This document shows positions 33,883-44,180 of a stretch of DNA of 64,000 nt, in pieces. Numbering within the stretch: position 1 is the first letter of the stretch; every line of letters starts with the position of its first letter. Origin of the DNA: DT-110 sp964342305 (GTDB taxonomy: Bacteria; Bacteroidota; Bacteroidia; Chitinophagales; Saprospiraceae); contig CAYFGK010000009.1 in assembly GCA_964342305.1 (NCBI GenBank), forward strand, positions 1 through 64,000, written 5' to 3'. Made by a program: the position numbers and the translations under genes. Below the pieces are notes generated by a model. It was not told where the DNA came from. It worked only from the letters and a program-made list of their open reading frames with translations, and did no database searches.

Positions 33883-36800
33883 ATGGTACAGCTTGAGCTC
33901 ACCTTCCCGACCTGGGTCCAGCAAGTCAGTCTTCAGGATAAGCCCCACTTTCAGCTGCGCCCGCTGTTCGTGCCCTTTCCGCAGGTAACTAATCAGCGGT
34001 ATCAAAGTGCACTGACCCAACTTAAGAAAGAGGTTCAGAATGCTTTTAAGTACCCGGAACTCGATCGCAGCAGCATCAACCAGTTGCAGTGGTTTATGTT
34101 CAAGCCCGAAATCCACATGGAGCGGGTCCGGTTTCAGTTCAACCTGGGAAAATACACCATCGACGGCCTTTTTATGGTCGTCCGGTTCAGGGTACGCGAC
34201 CTGGCCTGCCTCTATTTGCCGGCCTGTGATCATATGATGCTCATCGAACGGGGATCGGGATCAGTGGAACGCCGGGAGCAACTATTGGAGGCCCTCAAAA
34301 AGTACCTGAAGCAGGAACGCGACCTGCTGGAAGATGAATTCAATCCCCGGCAATATTACGCCGGACGCAAAGACTTCCTGACCGATACCACCGTTAAGGT
34401 GAGTGTTTCATTTGTGCCCAACACCTTTGAGCGCCAGCAGTCGGCACCCCTGTTTGCGCATTTATTCCAATCCGACGATTTCCAGGGCATGTTCGAGATC
34501 TACAAGGTAGCCCGCGACCTAACCGAAGAATACCCCGATGATCTACAACGAGCCTACCTGCGGGAAGAAGCGGTCCAGCAATTGCGTACCTCCCTGCTTT
34601 CATCCTCCCATACGCCGCTGGTATTGGTGGGGCGCGATGGCATTGGCCGGCATACCGTACTCCACGAACTGGTTTACCAGTACGTAAAAGAAAAGCAGGA
34701 AAAAGAAGAGCGCTTCCGTTCCGTTTTTCTGCTCGATCCCACCCGGGTTATTGCCGGCATGAGTATCGTCGGGATGTGGCAAAAAAGGTTTGAAGCAATC
34801 CTGCAATTCCTGATCGAGCCCTCCGAAGAACACAAGGACCCCCATATCCTGGTGGTTGACAATCCCATTGCGCTGCTGCGAATCGGTACATCGGCCAACA
34901 ATAGCCTGACGCTGTCCGATGTGTTAAAACCCTATCTGGAGCAGCGCAAACTCCCCCTTTTGCTCATCGCCAGTCCACAGGAATGGGCAGTATTTCAGGA
35001 AAAAGACCGGTCCTTATCCGAACTGTTCCAGGTGCACCGTCTGGAGGAACCCAACGTTCCTACCGCCATCCGGATGATCCTGGAAAAACGGAAGTGGCTG
35101 GAAGACCGCCACCAGGTGGATATTAGTATCTCAGCTATTCAGCAGCTACTTTTCATTCAGCGTAATTACCTCAGCCAAAAAGCACTGCCCGGTGCCATCG
35201 TTGGCCGGTTGGAACAACTCGCCATCAAACACCGGGAGTCTCAGATCGATGCCCGCAAAGTACGTGATGACTTTCAATTGAGCAGTGGTCTGCAATCGCA
35301 CATTTTCGACAACTACTACGTGTTTGAACCCGATGAGGTCCGCAAAGTGATCCGCCGGTCACTGATCGGTCAGGATGCTGCGGTAGAAGCCCTTACCCAA
35401 GTGGTTCACCTCTACAAAGCCAAACTCAACGATCCTGAAAAACCGGTGAGTTCCCTCCTCTTTATCGGTCCGACCGGTGTCGGTAAGACCCAGGCGGCCA
35501 AAGTACTGGCCGAATACCTCCTGGGCGGCGAAAACCACCTGCTTCGCTACGATATGAACGAGTACGTTGATGGCGGCGCCGCTCAGCGCTTGTTGGGGGA
35601 TTACTATAATCCCGAGGGCCAGCTTACCGGCAAAGTACGCTACCAACCATTCAGCATCATCTTGCTCGATGAGATCGAGAAAGCTCATTCAAAGGTGCGT
35701 GACCTCTTATTACAGGTGCTTGACGATGGTCGCCTGACCGATAGTCTTGGGCGGACGGTCGACTTTACCAATAGCATCATCATTATGACCTCCAATCTGG
35801 GGGCCGATGCCATCGGCCGGGCCATTCAGCTCACCGGTTCCGATACCGAAGAAGAAGCAATCTACCGGAGGGAAATGCAGAAGTACTTTCGCCCTGAATT
35901 CATCAACCGGATCGACCAGACGGTCGTCTTTCGCAAATTGGGAAGAGCCGACATCCAGGGTATTGCCCGACTGCAGATCAAAGAATTATTGGGTCGCGAT
36001 GGCTTCGTACGCCGTACGACCATCCTGAATATTCAGCGGGAGGCATTGCAGTGGGTGGCCGACCGTGGCTACGATGCCCGCATGGGTGGCCGGGCCCTGC
36101 GACGCCAGATCGAGCGCGACCTGACCTTCCTGTCGGCCGAGCAATTATTAAGGGTCCAGCACGATGGCCCCATCATCCTCAATATTACCCTCGAAGGCGA
36201 TTACCTAAAACCGAGCATTCACCCCCTGGCTTTTGCCGAACCACGTGACTCTACAATGCTCAGTGACATTCCCAGTGATCAGGAGGGAAGTCGCTTTTAC
36301 CGCAAGCTGGGTCAGGCAGTAGATCGATTACGGGAACAAGTCGCCCGCTACGAGGCACAGTTAAGTGATGATTTCGATAAAGACTGGCGATATTACCAAT
36401 TTAAGACGCAGTTAGACGTAGTCAAGCAGGATATTCAAACCATACGGATCGCATACAGTGACCGGTATTACCGGGAAGCACTGGCAACTCCCCTGCGTTT
36501 GAAACAGACCCGTTCACCTTCCTGGCGCGACGATGAACGCAGTAGCACCGACCGGGGATCTATCAAAGCACGCCTGTTCCAGGAGGCTGCCCTGAAGGAA
36601 TTGTCCGATGCTTATCGCTTCGCACCCAGTCAATTCGATAATCTGCGCAGTGAGTTCATCGATAAATACCTGAACGTAGCTTTGACCTGCCTGTTCGGGG
36701 AAGCTTTCCTGCAGGACCAATACGAGGTATGCTCGCTGCATATTGAATCCCTGATCGCCGATCAGGGGAAACCGGAGATCAAATACCTGCTCGATAAATA

Positions 36801-37143
36801 TGCTCAGCTATTCGAACACCTGGACCTTCCCTTCCAACTCGACAAACAACGATCGACCATCACCGTTGAGGGGTACGGATTGTGTGAACTATTGACCGGT
36901 GAGGTAGGTATCCATCTCTTCTACGTAGCCCACCGCAACCCCTTGCCCGTTCGTATCCGGATGAAGGAACGCAGTACTGCTGACCCCTATTCGGTTATCC
37001 GTATTTACGACGGCACCAAAACGCTGACGGATATCCGTACCTCCTTCACCAATGCTGTCAATATGACCCCTCAAGAATTTAAACTATTGCTCTATGCCGG
37101 ATTACCGGATGAACGCAGGGCTGAAATATTGAAAACTTCTTAA
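33883..37143 (+). CDS. ClpB-like AAA+ protein: one dead, one intact AAA domain, PCRF-like C terminus
   Basis: 1086 residues. Residues 1-230 are a unique N-terminal domain with no Clp-N repeat seen. The first AAA domain (about 240-450) has GRDGIGRHT where Walker A should be (Lys to His) and ILVVDN for Walker B, so it should not hydrolyse ATP. The second (about 485-740) is intact ClpA/B class: GPTGVGKT (529-536), ILLDEIEKAH, TSN sensor, and Clp D2-small FRPEFINRIDQTVVF ... GYDARMGGRALRR. Past 770 there are helices, then a region (about 900-1030; YLLDKYAQLFEHL, GYGLCELLTGEVGIH) that resembles the PCRF domain of peptide-chain release factors; this is a judgement by eye. Likely an unfoldase; client unknown. 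Confidence 0.88.
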   Translation: MVQLELTFPTWVQQVSLQDKPHFQLRPLFVPFPQVTNQRYQSALTQLKKEVQNAFKYPELDRSSINQLQWFMFKPEIHMERVRFQFNLGKYTIDGLFMVVRFRVRDLACLYLPACDHMMLIERGSGSVERREQLLEALKKYLKQERDLLEDEFNPRQYYAGRKDFLTDTTVKVSVSFVPNTFERQQSAPLFAHLFQSDDFQGMFEIYKVARDLTEEYPDDLQRAYLREEAVQQLRTSLLSSSHTPLVLVGRDGIGRHTVLHELVYQYVKEKQEKEERFRSVFLLDPTRVIAGMSIVGMWQKRFEAILQFLIEPSEEHKDPHILVVDNPIALLRIGTSANNSLTLSDVLKPYLEQRKLPLLLIASPQEWAVFQEKDRSLSELFQVHRLEEPNVPTAIRMILEKRKWLEDRHQVDISISAIQQLLFIQRNYLSQKALPGAIVGRLEQLAIKHRESQIDARKVRDDFQLSSGLQSHIFDNYYVFEPDEVRKVIRRSLIGQDAAVEALTQVVHLYKAKLNDPEKPVSSLLFIGPTGVGKTQAAKVLAEYLLGGENHLLRYDMNEYVDGGAAQRLLGDYYNPEGQLTGKVRYQPFSIILLDEIEKAHSKVRDLLLQVLDDGRLTDSLGRTVDFTNSIIIMTSNLGADAIGRAIQLTGSDTEEEAIYRREMQKYFRPEFINRIDQTVVFRKLGRADIQGIARLQIKELLGRDGFVRRTTILNIQREALQWVADRGYDARMGGRALRRQIERDLTFLSAEQLLRVQHDGPIILNITLEGDYLKPSIHPLAFAEPRDSTMLSDIPSDQEGSRFYRKLGQAVDRLREQVARYEAQLSDDFDKDWRYYQFKTQLDVVKQDIQTIRIAYSDRYYREALATPLRLKQTRSPSWRDDERSSTDRGSIKARLFQEAALKELSDAYRFAPSQFDNLRSEFIDKYLNVALTCLFGEAFLQDQYEVCSLHIESLIADQGKPEIKYLLDKYAQLFEHLDLPFQLDKQRSTITVEGYGLCELLTGEVGIHLFYVAHRNPLPVRIRMKERSTADPYSVIRIYDGTKTLTDIRTSFTNAVNMTPQEFKLLLYAGLPDERRAEILKTS

Positions 37144-37294
37144 TTCAATGTACTTTTACGGCCGAGCGACTTTTAAAGCTGTTTTAGATCAAAAACCAAT
37201 ATGATGCTGATGCCTTTCGGCAAAAGGGTGACCTCCCACCGAACAGGCACGGAAACACACTTTTACAGGTATTGCTACCCAACAATAAACTCCT

Positions 37295-39346
37295 ATGAAA
37301 CAACCAGCCCCCACCCCTCCGGTGGCCGCCCAGAAGCCCCATACCATTACCGTACACGGCGATCAACGCCACGACCCTTACTACTGGATGCGAGATCGGG
37401 AAGACCCCGAGGTCGTAGCTTACCTGGAAGCGGAAAATGCCTACACCAAAGCCAGCCTGGCACATACCGAATCCTTCCAAAAACAACTATTCGAGGAAAT
37501 AAAGGGCCGTATCAAGGAAGATGATGAATCAGTCCCCTACCTCGACAACGACTACTATTACCTCACCCGATTTGTAAAAGGCGGCGAGTATCCCATCTAC
37601 GTCCGCAAACATCAGTCACTCAACAACCGGGATGAGGTGATGCTCGACGTCAACAAACTGGCCGAAGGACACGATTACTATCAGGTGGGTAGCCGCTCGG
37701 TCAGTTTTGATAATAAAACCCTGGCCTACGCGGTCGATACAGTGTCGCGCCGCCTTTATACGCTCCACTTCAAAAACCTGGAGAATGGTGATCATTACCA
37801 GGAGACAATCCCCAACACTTCGGGATCAGTGATCTGGGCCAACGATAACCAACATCTTTTTTACGTACGCAAACACCCCGAAACACTCCGCAGTTTTCAG
37901 GTCGTTCGCCATCGCCTCGGCACCGATGCGGCCGAAGATGTCATCGTGTTCACCGAAGAGGATGACACCTATAACGTGGGCATCTTTAAAACCAAATCCG
38001 ACAAATGGCTGGTGATCGGTTCCTTCCAGACCATCTCCCAGGAATTTAGGATCCTCCCCGCCGATGCCCCCCTTGACGAATGGCGTGTTTTCCAGCCGCG
38101 GGAACGCAACCTGGAGTACGATATCACCCACTTCGAGGATCGCTTCTACGTGCGCACGAATATGGACGCCGAGAACTTTCGCCTTATGGTCACCCCGGAG
38201 GATGCTACCGGTAAAGACAACTGGGAAGAGGTCATCCCACACCGGCCCAATGTCCTCCTGGAGGACCTGGATATTTTTAAGGATTATCTGGTGCTATCCG
38301 AACGCCGCGATGGTATCACCCGCCTGCGCGTGCGGCCATGGGATGGCGACGAGCACTATATTGAATTCCCCGAGCAGGCTTACGTAGCCTACACCTCCAT
38401 TAACCTGGAGTTTGATACGCAGCAATTACGGGTGGCCTACCAATCCATGAAGACCCCGCCGACCATCTTTGATTACCATATGGAGAAGCAGACCTTCCGG
38501 CAACTAAAGCAGCAGGAAGTGCTCGGAGGCTTCGACCCCGATGAGTACGAGTCGGACCGGCTGTACGCTCCGGCCCGCGATGGGGAACGCATTCCCATTT
38601 CTCTTGTGTACCACCGGGATACAGAACGGTCGGGAAAATCGCCGTTACTCCTTTACGGATATGGATCCTACGGCAACAGTATGGAACCCTTTTTTAGCCC
38701 GGCCCGGCTTAGCTTGCTGAACCGGGGTTTCGTTTTCGCAATTGCCCACATCCGCGGGGGGGAAGAAATGGGGCGCCGGTGGTACGACCACGGCAAACTG
38801 CTCCATAAAAAAAATACTTTCACCGACTTTATCGACTGCGGTGAATTCCTGATCCAGCGCGGATACGCGGCCCAGCGGGGTCTGTACGCCATGGGCGGCA
38901 GTGCGGGTGGCCTGCTCATGGGTGCCGTAGCCAATCTGCGGCCCGATCTGTGGGCAGGCATTGTGGCGGCCGTGCCTTTTGTCGACGTGGTTACCACTAT
39001 GCTCGACGACAGCATACCACTCACTACCTTCGAATACGACGAATGGGGGAATCCCAATGATCCCGTTTACTACGAATACATTAAATCCTATTCTCCTTAC
39101 GACAACGTTGAGGCCAAGGATTACCCGCCTATGCTGATTACTACCGGACTACACGATTCTCAGGTCCAGTACTGGGAACCAGCCAAATGGGTCGCCCGTT
39201 TGCGGGAGCGCAAAACCGATGACAATCCGCTTTACCTGCACATCAATATGAAAACGGGGCACAGCGGCGCCTCCGGCCGTTTTGAGCGGTACAAAGAGAT
39301 CGCACTGGATTACGCTTTCCTGCTCGATCTGGCAAGACAGATTTAG
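37295..39346 (+). CDS. ptrB: Oligopeptidase B (S9A prolyl oligopeptidase family)
   Basis: 683 residues, usual for OpdB. Cleaves short peptides after basic residues, cytosolic. An N-terminal beta-propeller (DPYYWMRDREDPEV; about 70-400) is followed by the alpha/beta-hydrolase domain with Ser536 (GGSAGG), Asp621 (LHDSQV) and His656 (GHSGASGR). Acidic residues that select for Arg/Lys in OpdB were not individually confirmed. It lies 151 bp after the ClpB-like gene on the same strand, possibly co-expressed. Confidence 0.93.
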   Translation: MKQPAPTPPVAAQKPHTITVHGDQRHDPYYWMRDREDPEVVAYLEAENAYTKASLAHTESFQKQLFEEIKGRIKEDDESVPYLDNDYYYLTRFVKGGEYPIYVRKHQSLNNRDEVMLDVNKLAEGHDYYQVGSRSVSFDNKTLAYAVDTVSRRLYTLHFKNLENGDHYQETIPNTSGSVIWANDNQHLFYVRKHPETLRSFQVVRHRLGTDAAEDVIVFTEEDDTYNVGIFKTKSDKWLVIGSFQTISQEFRILPADAPLDEWRVFQPRERNLEYDITHFEDRFYVRTNMDAENFRLMVTPEDATGKDNWEEVIPHRPNVLLEDLDIFKDYLVLSERRDGITRLRVRPWDGDEHYIEFPEQAYVAYTSINLEFDTQQLRVAYQSMKTPPTIFDYHMEKQTFRQLKQQEVLGGFDPDEYESDRLYAPARDGERIPISLVYHRDTERSGKSPLLLYGYGSYGNSMEPFFSPARLSLLNRGFVFAIAHIRGGEEMGRRWYDHGKLLHKKNTFTDFIDCGEFLIQRGYAAQRGLYAMGGSAGGLLMGAVANLRPDLWAGIVAAVPFVDVVTTMLDDSIPLTTFEYDEWGNPNDPVYYEYIKSYSPYDNVEAKDYPPMLITTGLHDSQVQYWEPAKWVARLRERKTDDNPLYLHINMKTGHSGASGRFERYKEIALDYAFLLDLARQI

Positions 39347-39349
39347 GAA

Positions 39350-39543
39350 GTCAGAGGTCTGAAGTTAGAGGTCAGAAGTCAGAGGTCAGAAGTCAGAGGT
39401 CAGAATTTAGAAGTTTGAAGTTTGAAGTTAGAGGTCAGAAGTCAGAATTTTGAAGTCAGAGGTCAGAGGTCAGAGGTCAGAATTTAGAAGTTTGAAGTTA
39501 GAGGTCAGAAGTCAGAAGTCAGAAGTCAGAATTTTGAAGTTAA
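39350..39543. repeat. Heptanucleotide tandem array (about 28 units)
   Basis: About 194 bp of degenerate 7-mers, mostly GAGGTCA, GAAGTCA and GAAGTTT/GAATTTT variants, starting right after the oligopeptidase stop. Units are out of phase with codons. No open frame is credible. Confidence 0.9.
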
Positions 39544-39553
39544 ATAATATAAG

Positions 39554-39574
39554 CCCACCCGTTTTAGCGGTGGG
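39554..39574. repeat. CCCACC-TTTAG-GGTGGG hairpin
   Basis: CCCACCCGTTTTAGCGGTGGG forms a short stem next to the heptamer array. Related hairpins are at 42504, 42548 and 55839. The rest of the 39575-39678 gap is AT-rich (AATTAAAAATTAATAATTAA) and holds no gene. Confidence 0.6.
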
Positions 39575-39678
39575 AAGATAACGAAATCGGATTTAGTTTA
39601 GAATTTTCAATGCTTAATTTTTAATTAAGATTCACATAATCAGCGAATTAAAAATTAATAATTAAACATTGTAAATTA

Positions 39679-40812
<1,134 letters not shown>

Positions 40813-40865
40813 AGTTCAGAGGTTCACTTTCGCAAAAGAACGATACATAGCCGGGAGAAGTTGAA

Positions 40866-42365
40866 TTAAATCAGTTTTGCGGAGAACCACTGATCTACCA
40901 ACTTGCTTTCGGTGCCGGGATCACGATCCATACTGAATTCATTAGTATGCACATCGTAGGTATATTCCCCACCCCATTCCCGGAAGTTGGCCGCCATATT
41001 TTCGATAGCATCCAAGATGTAATCCACCTCGGCGGTGGTGGTAGTAGGGTGGATCGACATGCGTATCCAGCCGGGCTTAGCCGAAAGGTCCCCGTAATTG
41101 ATCCGGTCGGTAATGGTCTGGGATTGCTCCTGAGATACCTGTAGCAGGTAGTGTCCGTAGGTACCGGCACAAGAGCAACCGCCTCGGACCTGAATGCCGT
41201 AGCGATCGTTGAGGAGTTTCACGCCCAGGTTGTAATGGAGGTCGTCGATGTAAAAGGAGATGACGCCCAGGCGCTCCCGCTGCCGGTCGGCAAGCAGGTG
41301 CAGATTGGGAATGGCGTCGAGGCGGGGCCACATGCGGTCGAGGATCTCTTCTTCACGGGCCAGCATCTTATCGACACCCATTTGTTCTTTCAACTGACAG
41401 CACAGGGCTACCCGCATGGTTTGCAGGAAGCTGGGAGTACCTCCGTCTTCACGGGCTTCGATCTCATCAATGTACTTGTGTCCACCCCAGGGGTTGGTCC
41501 AGTCGACGGTGCCTCCACCGGGATTATCCGGAATGCGGTTGGTGTACAATTTCGGATCGAAGACCAGTATGCCGGAGCTACCCGGGCCTCCTAAAAACTT
41601 ATGGGGCGAAAAGTAGAGAGCGTCGAGGTGGGTTTCCGGATCTTCCGGACGCATAGCAATATCGATGTAGGGCGCCGAACACGCAAAATCCACGAAGATC
41701 AGGCCATTATTTCGGTGCATGATCCGGGCTATCTCGTAGTAGGGCGTTTTGATACCGGTTACGTTGGAGCAGGAAGTGACGGCCGCAATTTTGCGTTTCC
41801 GATTTTGGTATTTGTCGAGGAGGGTCTGGAGGGCAGTCAGGTCAACACAGCCGTCGGCCGTTGGCGGGATCACCTCTACATCAGCCAGGGTCTCCAGCCA
41901 GCTGGTTTGATTGGAATGGTGCTCCATATGACTGATGAAAATGACGGTGCGCTCCTCCTCGGGGAGTCGCACCGCCTGGCGGTAGCGTTCGTGTACTTTC
42001 AACCCCAGAATACGCTGGAATTTATTGACCACGCCCGTCATCCCCGAATTGGAGGAAATAAGCACGTCCTTTTCATGAGCGCCCACATGCCTTTTGATCA
42101 GGTGCTTGGCGTGGTGATAGGCCTGCGTCATACTGCTGCCCGTAACCGTGGTCTCCGTATGGGTATTCCCGACGAAGGGTGCGATCTGGCGCTGGAGGAT
42201 ATCTTCAATAGGTTGGTACAGGCGCCCCGAAGCGGTCCAGTCAGCGTAGACGATAGGCCTTTCCCCTTCACAGGAAACAAAGGTCTGGTCAATGCCGATG
42301 ATTTTTTGCCGGTAAGGCGAAAAATATGCTTCAAGTTGAGTGGTCTGGTTGGTTAGGGTATGCAT
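40866..42365 (-). CDS. Class V aminotransferase-fold PLP enzyme (cysteine desulfurase-like)
   Basis: 499 residues, longer than SufS. PLP lysine Lys256 in SPHKFLGGPG; SSNSGMTG (104-111), EHHSN (148-152) and FVDFACSAPY give the cofactor pocket. A conserved cysteine pair sits in VRGGCSCAGTYGH, the place of the active-site Cys in desulfurases. This form (ADWTASGRLYQPIED near the N terminus) recurs in Bacteroidota and is only loosely annotated; true substrate unknown. It is 53 bp upstream of the smaller desulfurase gene. Confidence 0.88.
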   Translation of the reverse strand: MHTLTNQTTQLEAYFSPYRQKIIGIDQTFVSCEGERPIVYADWTASGRLYQPIEDILQRQIAPFVGNTHTETTVTGSSMTQAYHHAKHLIKRHVGAHEKDVLISSNSGMTGVVNKFQRILGLKVHERYRQAVRLPEEERTVIFISHMEHHSNQTSWLETLADVEVIPPTADGCVDLTALQTLLDKYQNRKRKIAAVTSCSNVTGIKTPYYEIARIMHRNNGLIFVDFACSAPYIDIAMRPEDPETHLDALYFSPHKFLGGPGSSGILVFDPKLYTNRIPDNPGGGTVDWTNPWGGHKYIDEIEAREDGGTPSFLQTMRVALCCQLKEQMGVDKMLAREEEILDRMWPRLDAIPNLHLLADRQRERLGVISFYIDDLHYNLGVKLLNDRYGIQVRGGCSCAGTYGHYLLQVSQEQSQTITDRINYGDLSAKPGWIRMSIHPTTTTAEVDYILDAIENMAANFREWGGEYTYDVHTNEFSMDRDPGTESKLVDQWFSAKLI

Positions 42366-42431
42366 ATCAGTATATTTTGAGCGGCTTTCCTTAAATTTCT
42401 TATTAAAAGGTCATGGTCTGGAAATATCCAG

Positions 42432-42644
42432 AGAACAAAGGTTGAGGCTGAGGTTAAGGTTGAGATTCCCGCCTTCAACTCGTTACGGCGGGCGGAGAAT
42501 AGTCACCCACTAAAGTGGTTGGGTTTCATGTGAATGACCGATTTGAACCACCGCTAAAGCGGTGGCCTTAACAATCGTGGCATTCACACCGTCAACCATG
42601 AACCGTGGACCATGCATGCCTGCCGAAGCCTTGGCGTAGGCAGG
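42432..42644. repeat. Composite intergenic repeat region
   Basis: The 42366-42661 gap holds a short GAGGTT-type array (42432-42460), a CCCGCC/GGCGGG hairpin (42464-42500), two CCAC-TAAAG-type hairpins (42504-42524; CCACCGCTAAAGCGGTGG at 42548-42565), and CCTGCCGAAGCC..GGCAGG (42619-42644), a stem of a widespread bacterial REP type. No gene. Confidence 0.7.
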
Positions 42645-42661
42645 GACCCTGCACCGTAAAT

Positions 42662-44038
42662 CTATAGGATTTTCCGCACTTCCTCCCGGACCTTGGCTAC
42701 GAGTGCCTCCGCCTCTTCACGGGTGGGAGCCTCGGCGTACAGGCGAATAATGGGCTCGGTATTTGATTTGCGGAGATGCACCCACCGGTCCGGATAATCG
42801 ATCTTAACGCCGTCGATCGTATTCACCTCCTCGCCGGAAAATTGTGCTTCCACCTTGCTCAACAGATCCTCCAGGTCAATATCAGGTGTCAGGTCGATGC
42901 GATCTTTGATCATTTGGTAGTCGGGATAGGTAGCCCGCAATTCGGTCATAGTCTTTCCGGCTTTCGCCAAATGCGTAAGGAAGAGGGCCACTCCGATCAG
43001 GGCATCGCGACCGTAATGCAGATCGGGTACAATGATCCCCCCGTTGCCTTCGCCACCGATCACGGCATCAACCTTCTTCATGGTTGTCACCACGTTGACT
43101 TCGCCCACCGCACTGGCGTGGTAGGTACCGCCATGCCGTTCGGTCACATCGCGCAGGGCACGGGTCGACGACAGGTTGGAAACCGTATTGCCGGGGCGGT
43201 GTCCGAGCACATAATCAGCGATGGCCACCAGTGTGTATTCCTCGCCAAACATGCTGCCATCTTCGTTGACGAAGGCCAGGCGATCCACATCGGGATCTAC
43301 GCTGATCCCCAGGTCGGCCCCTTCGCGGCGGATGGTCTCCGATAATTCGGTAAGGTGTTTGGGTAAGGGCTCGGGATTGTGCGCGAAATCGCCCGTCATC
43401 TCGCCGTTGATCAGTACGACCTCGCAACCCAGCGCCTCCAATAGGGGCGGAATGGAAATGGCCCCCGTCGAGTTGATGGCATCCACCACCACCTTGTATT
43501 TCCGGGCTTTGACGGCCTCTGCATCCACCAGCGGATAGGATACCACGGCATTCAGGTGGCGGGCGAGGTATCCGCTTTTTGCCGAAAGGCTACCCAACTT
43601 ATCCACCTCTGCGTAGCGAACCGCCCCTTCCCGGATCATCTGCAACAAGGCTTCTCCATCCTCCTGGGAAATGAATTCACCGCGCTCATTCAGGAATTTC
43701 AGTGCATTCCATTGCCGGGGATTATGGCTGGCAGTGAGTATGATACCGGCGCCGGCCTTTTCCCAGGTCACGGCCATCTCCACGGTGGGGGTGGTCGATA
43801 GGTCGAGGTCAACAACGTCAATACCCAGGCTGAGCAGAGTATTGGTAACGAGCCCCTTCACCAGGGGGCCTGACATGCGGGCATCACGTCCGATGACCAC
43901 CCGGTTGGGTACCTCTTTTTGCAAGAGCCAGTAGCCGAAGGCGGCCGTGGTCTCCACGATATCCTGAGGTGTGAGATTTTCACCGGCAGCTCCGCCAATG
44001 GTTCCGCGGACGCCGGATATAGATTTAATCAGGGACAT
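42662..44038 (-). CDS. glmM: Phosphoglucosamine mutase-type phosphohexomutase
   Basis: 458 residues from ATG 44038 (MSLIKSISGVRGTIGG); a start 30 bp upstream adds an unneeded leader. GlmM interconverts glucosamine-6-P and -1-P for UDP-GlcNAc and cell wall. Phosphoserine loop LTASHNPRQW (Ser104), metal loop DPDVDR, sugar loop GGEGNGG, and phosphate-binding RKSNTEPIIR are all present. Some relatives are phosphomannomutases, so substrate is by inference. Confidence 0.88.
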   Translation of the reverse strand: MSLIKSISGVRGTIGGAAGENLTPQDIVETTAAFGYWLLQKEVPNRVVIGRDARMSGPLVKGLVTNTLLSLGIDVVDLDLSTTPTVEMAVTWEKAGAGIILTASHNPRQWNALKFLNERGEFISQEDGEALLQMIREGAVRYAEVDKLGSLSAKSGYLARHLNAVVSYPLVDAEAVKARKYKVVVDAINSTGAISIPPLLEALGCEVVLINGEMTGDFAHNPEPLPKHLTELSETIRREGADLGISVDPDVDRLAFVNEDGSMFGEEYTLVAIADYVLGHRPGNTVSNLSSTRALRDVTERHGGTYHASAVGEVNVVTTMKKVDAVIGGEGNGGIIVPDLHYGRDALIGVALFLTHLAKAGKTMTELRATYPDYQMIKDRIDLTPDIDLEDLLSKVEAQFSGEEVNTIDGVKIDYPDRWVHLRKSNTEPIIRLYAEAPTREEAEALVAKVREEVRKIL

Positions 44039-44150
44039 ATATTCGGATATTGGTACAGGGTCGCCCAAAAGTAGCCTTTCCCGTGGTCATGGAAAAGTTT
44101 GTCTGGGGAAATCGTATCCGATCACTCCGGCAGGGACAACGCACAAAGTG

Positions 44151-44158
44151 TATATTTG
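44151..44158 (+). promoter_or_regulatory. Putative -7 element of the methyltransferase gene
   Basis: TATATTTG is an exact TAnnTTTG box 22 bases before GTG 44181, supporting that start. No clear -33 partner. Confidence 0.45.
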
Positions 44159-44180
44159 CGCTGATCTTAAATCCACTACT

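Noticed and set aside
33883..37143. T6SS ClpV or ClpA of a ClpP protease
   Set aside because: No T6SS genes, no ClpP, no recognisable Clp-N domain, and the first AAA domain is dead.
39350..39543. CRISPR array
   Set aside because: Units are 7 bp with no spacers, and no cas genes are near.
41601..42356. 251-residue + strand frame
   Set aside because: Antisense to the class V aminotransferase-like gene, whose motifs are clear.
43971..44180. Upstream extension of the methyltransferase
   Set aside because: It is antisense to glmM and lies before the TATATTTG box; GTG 44181 is better.
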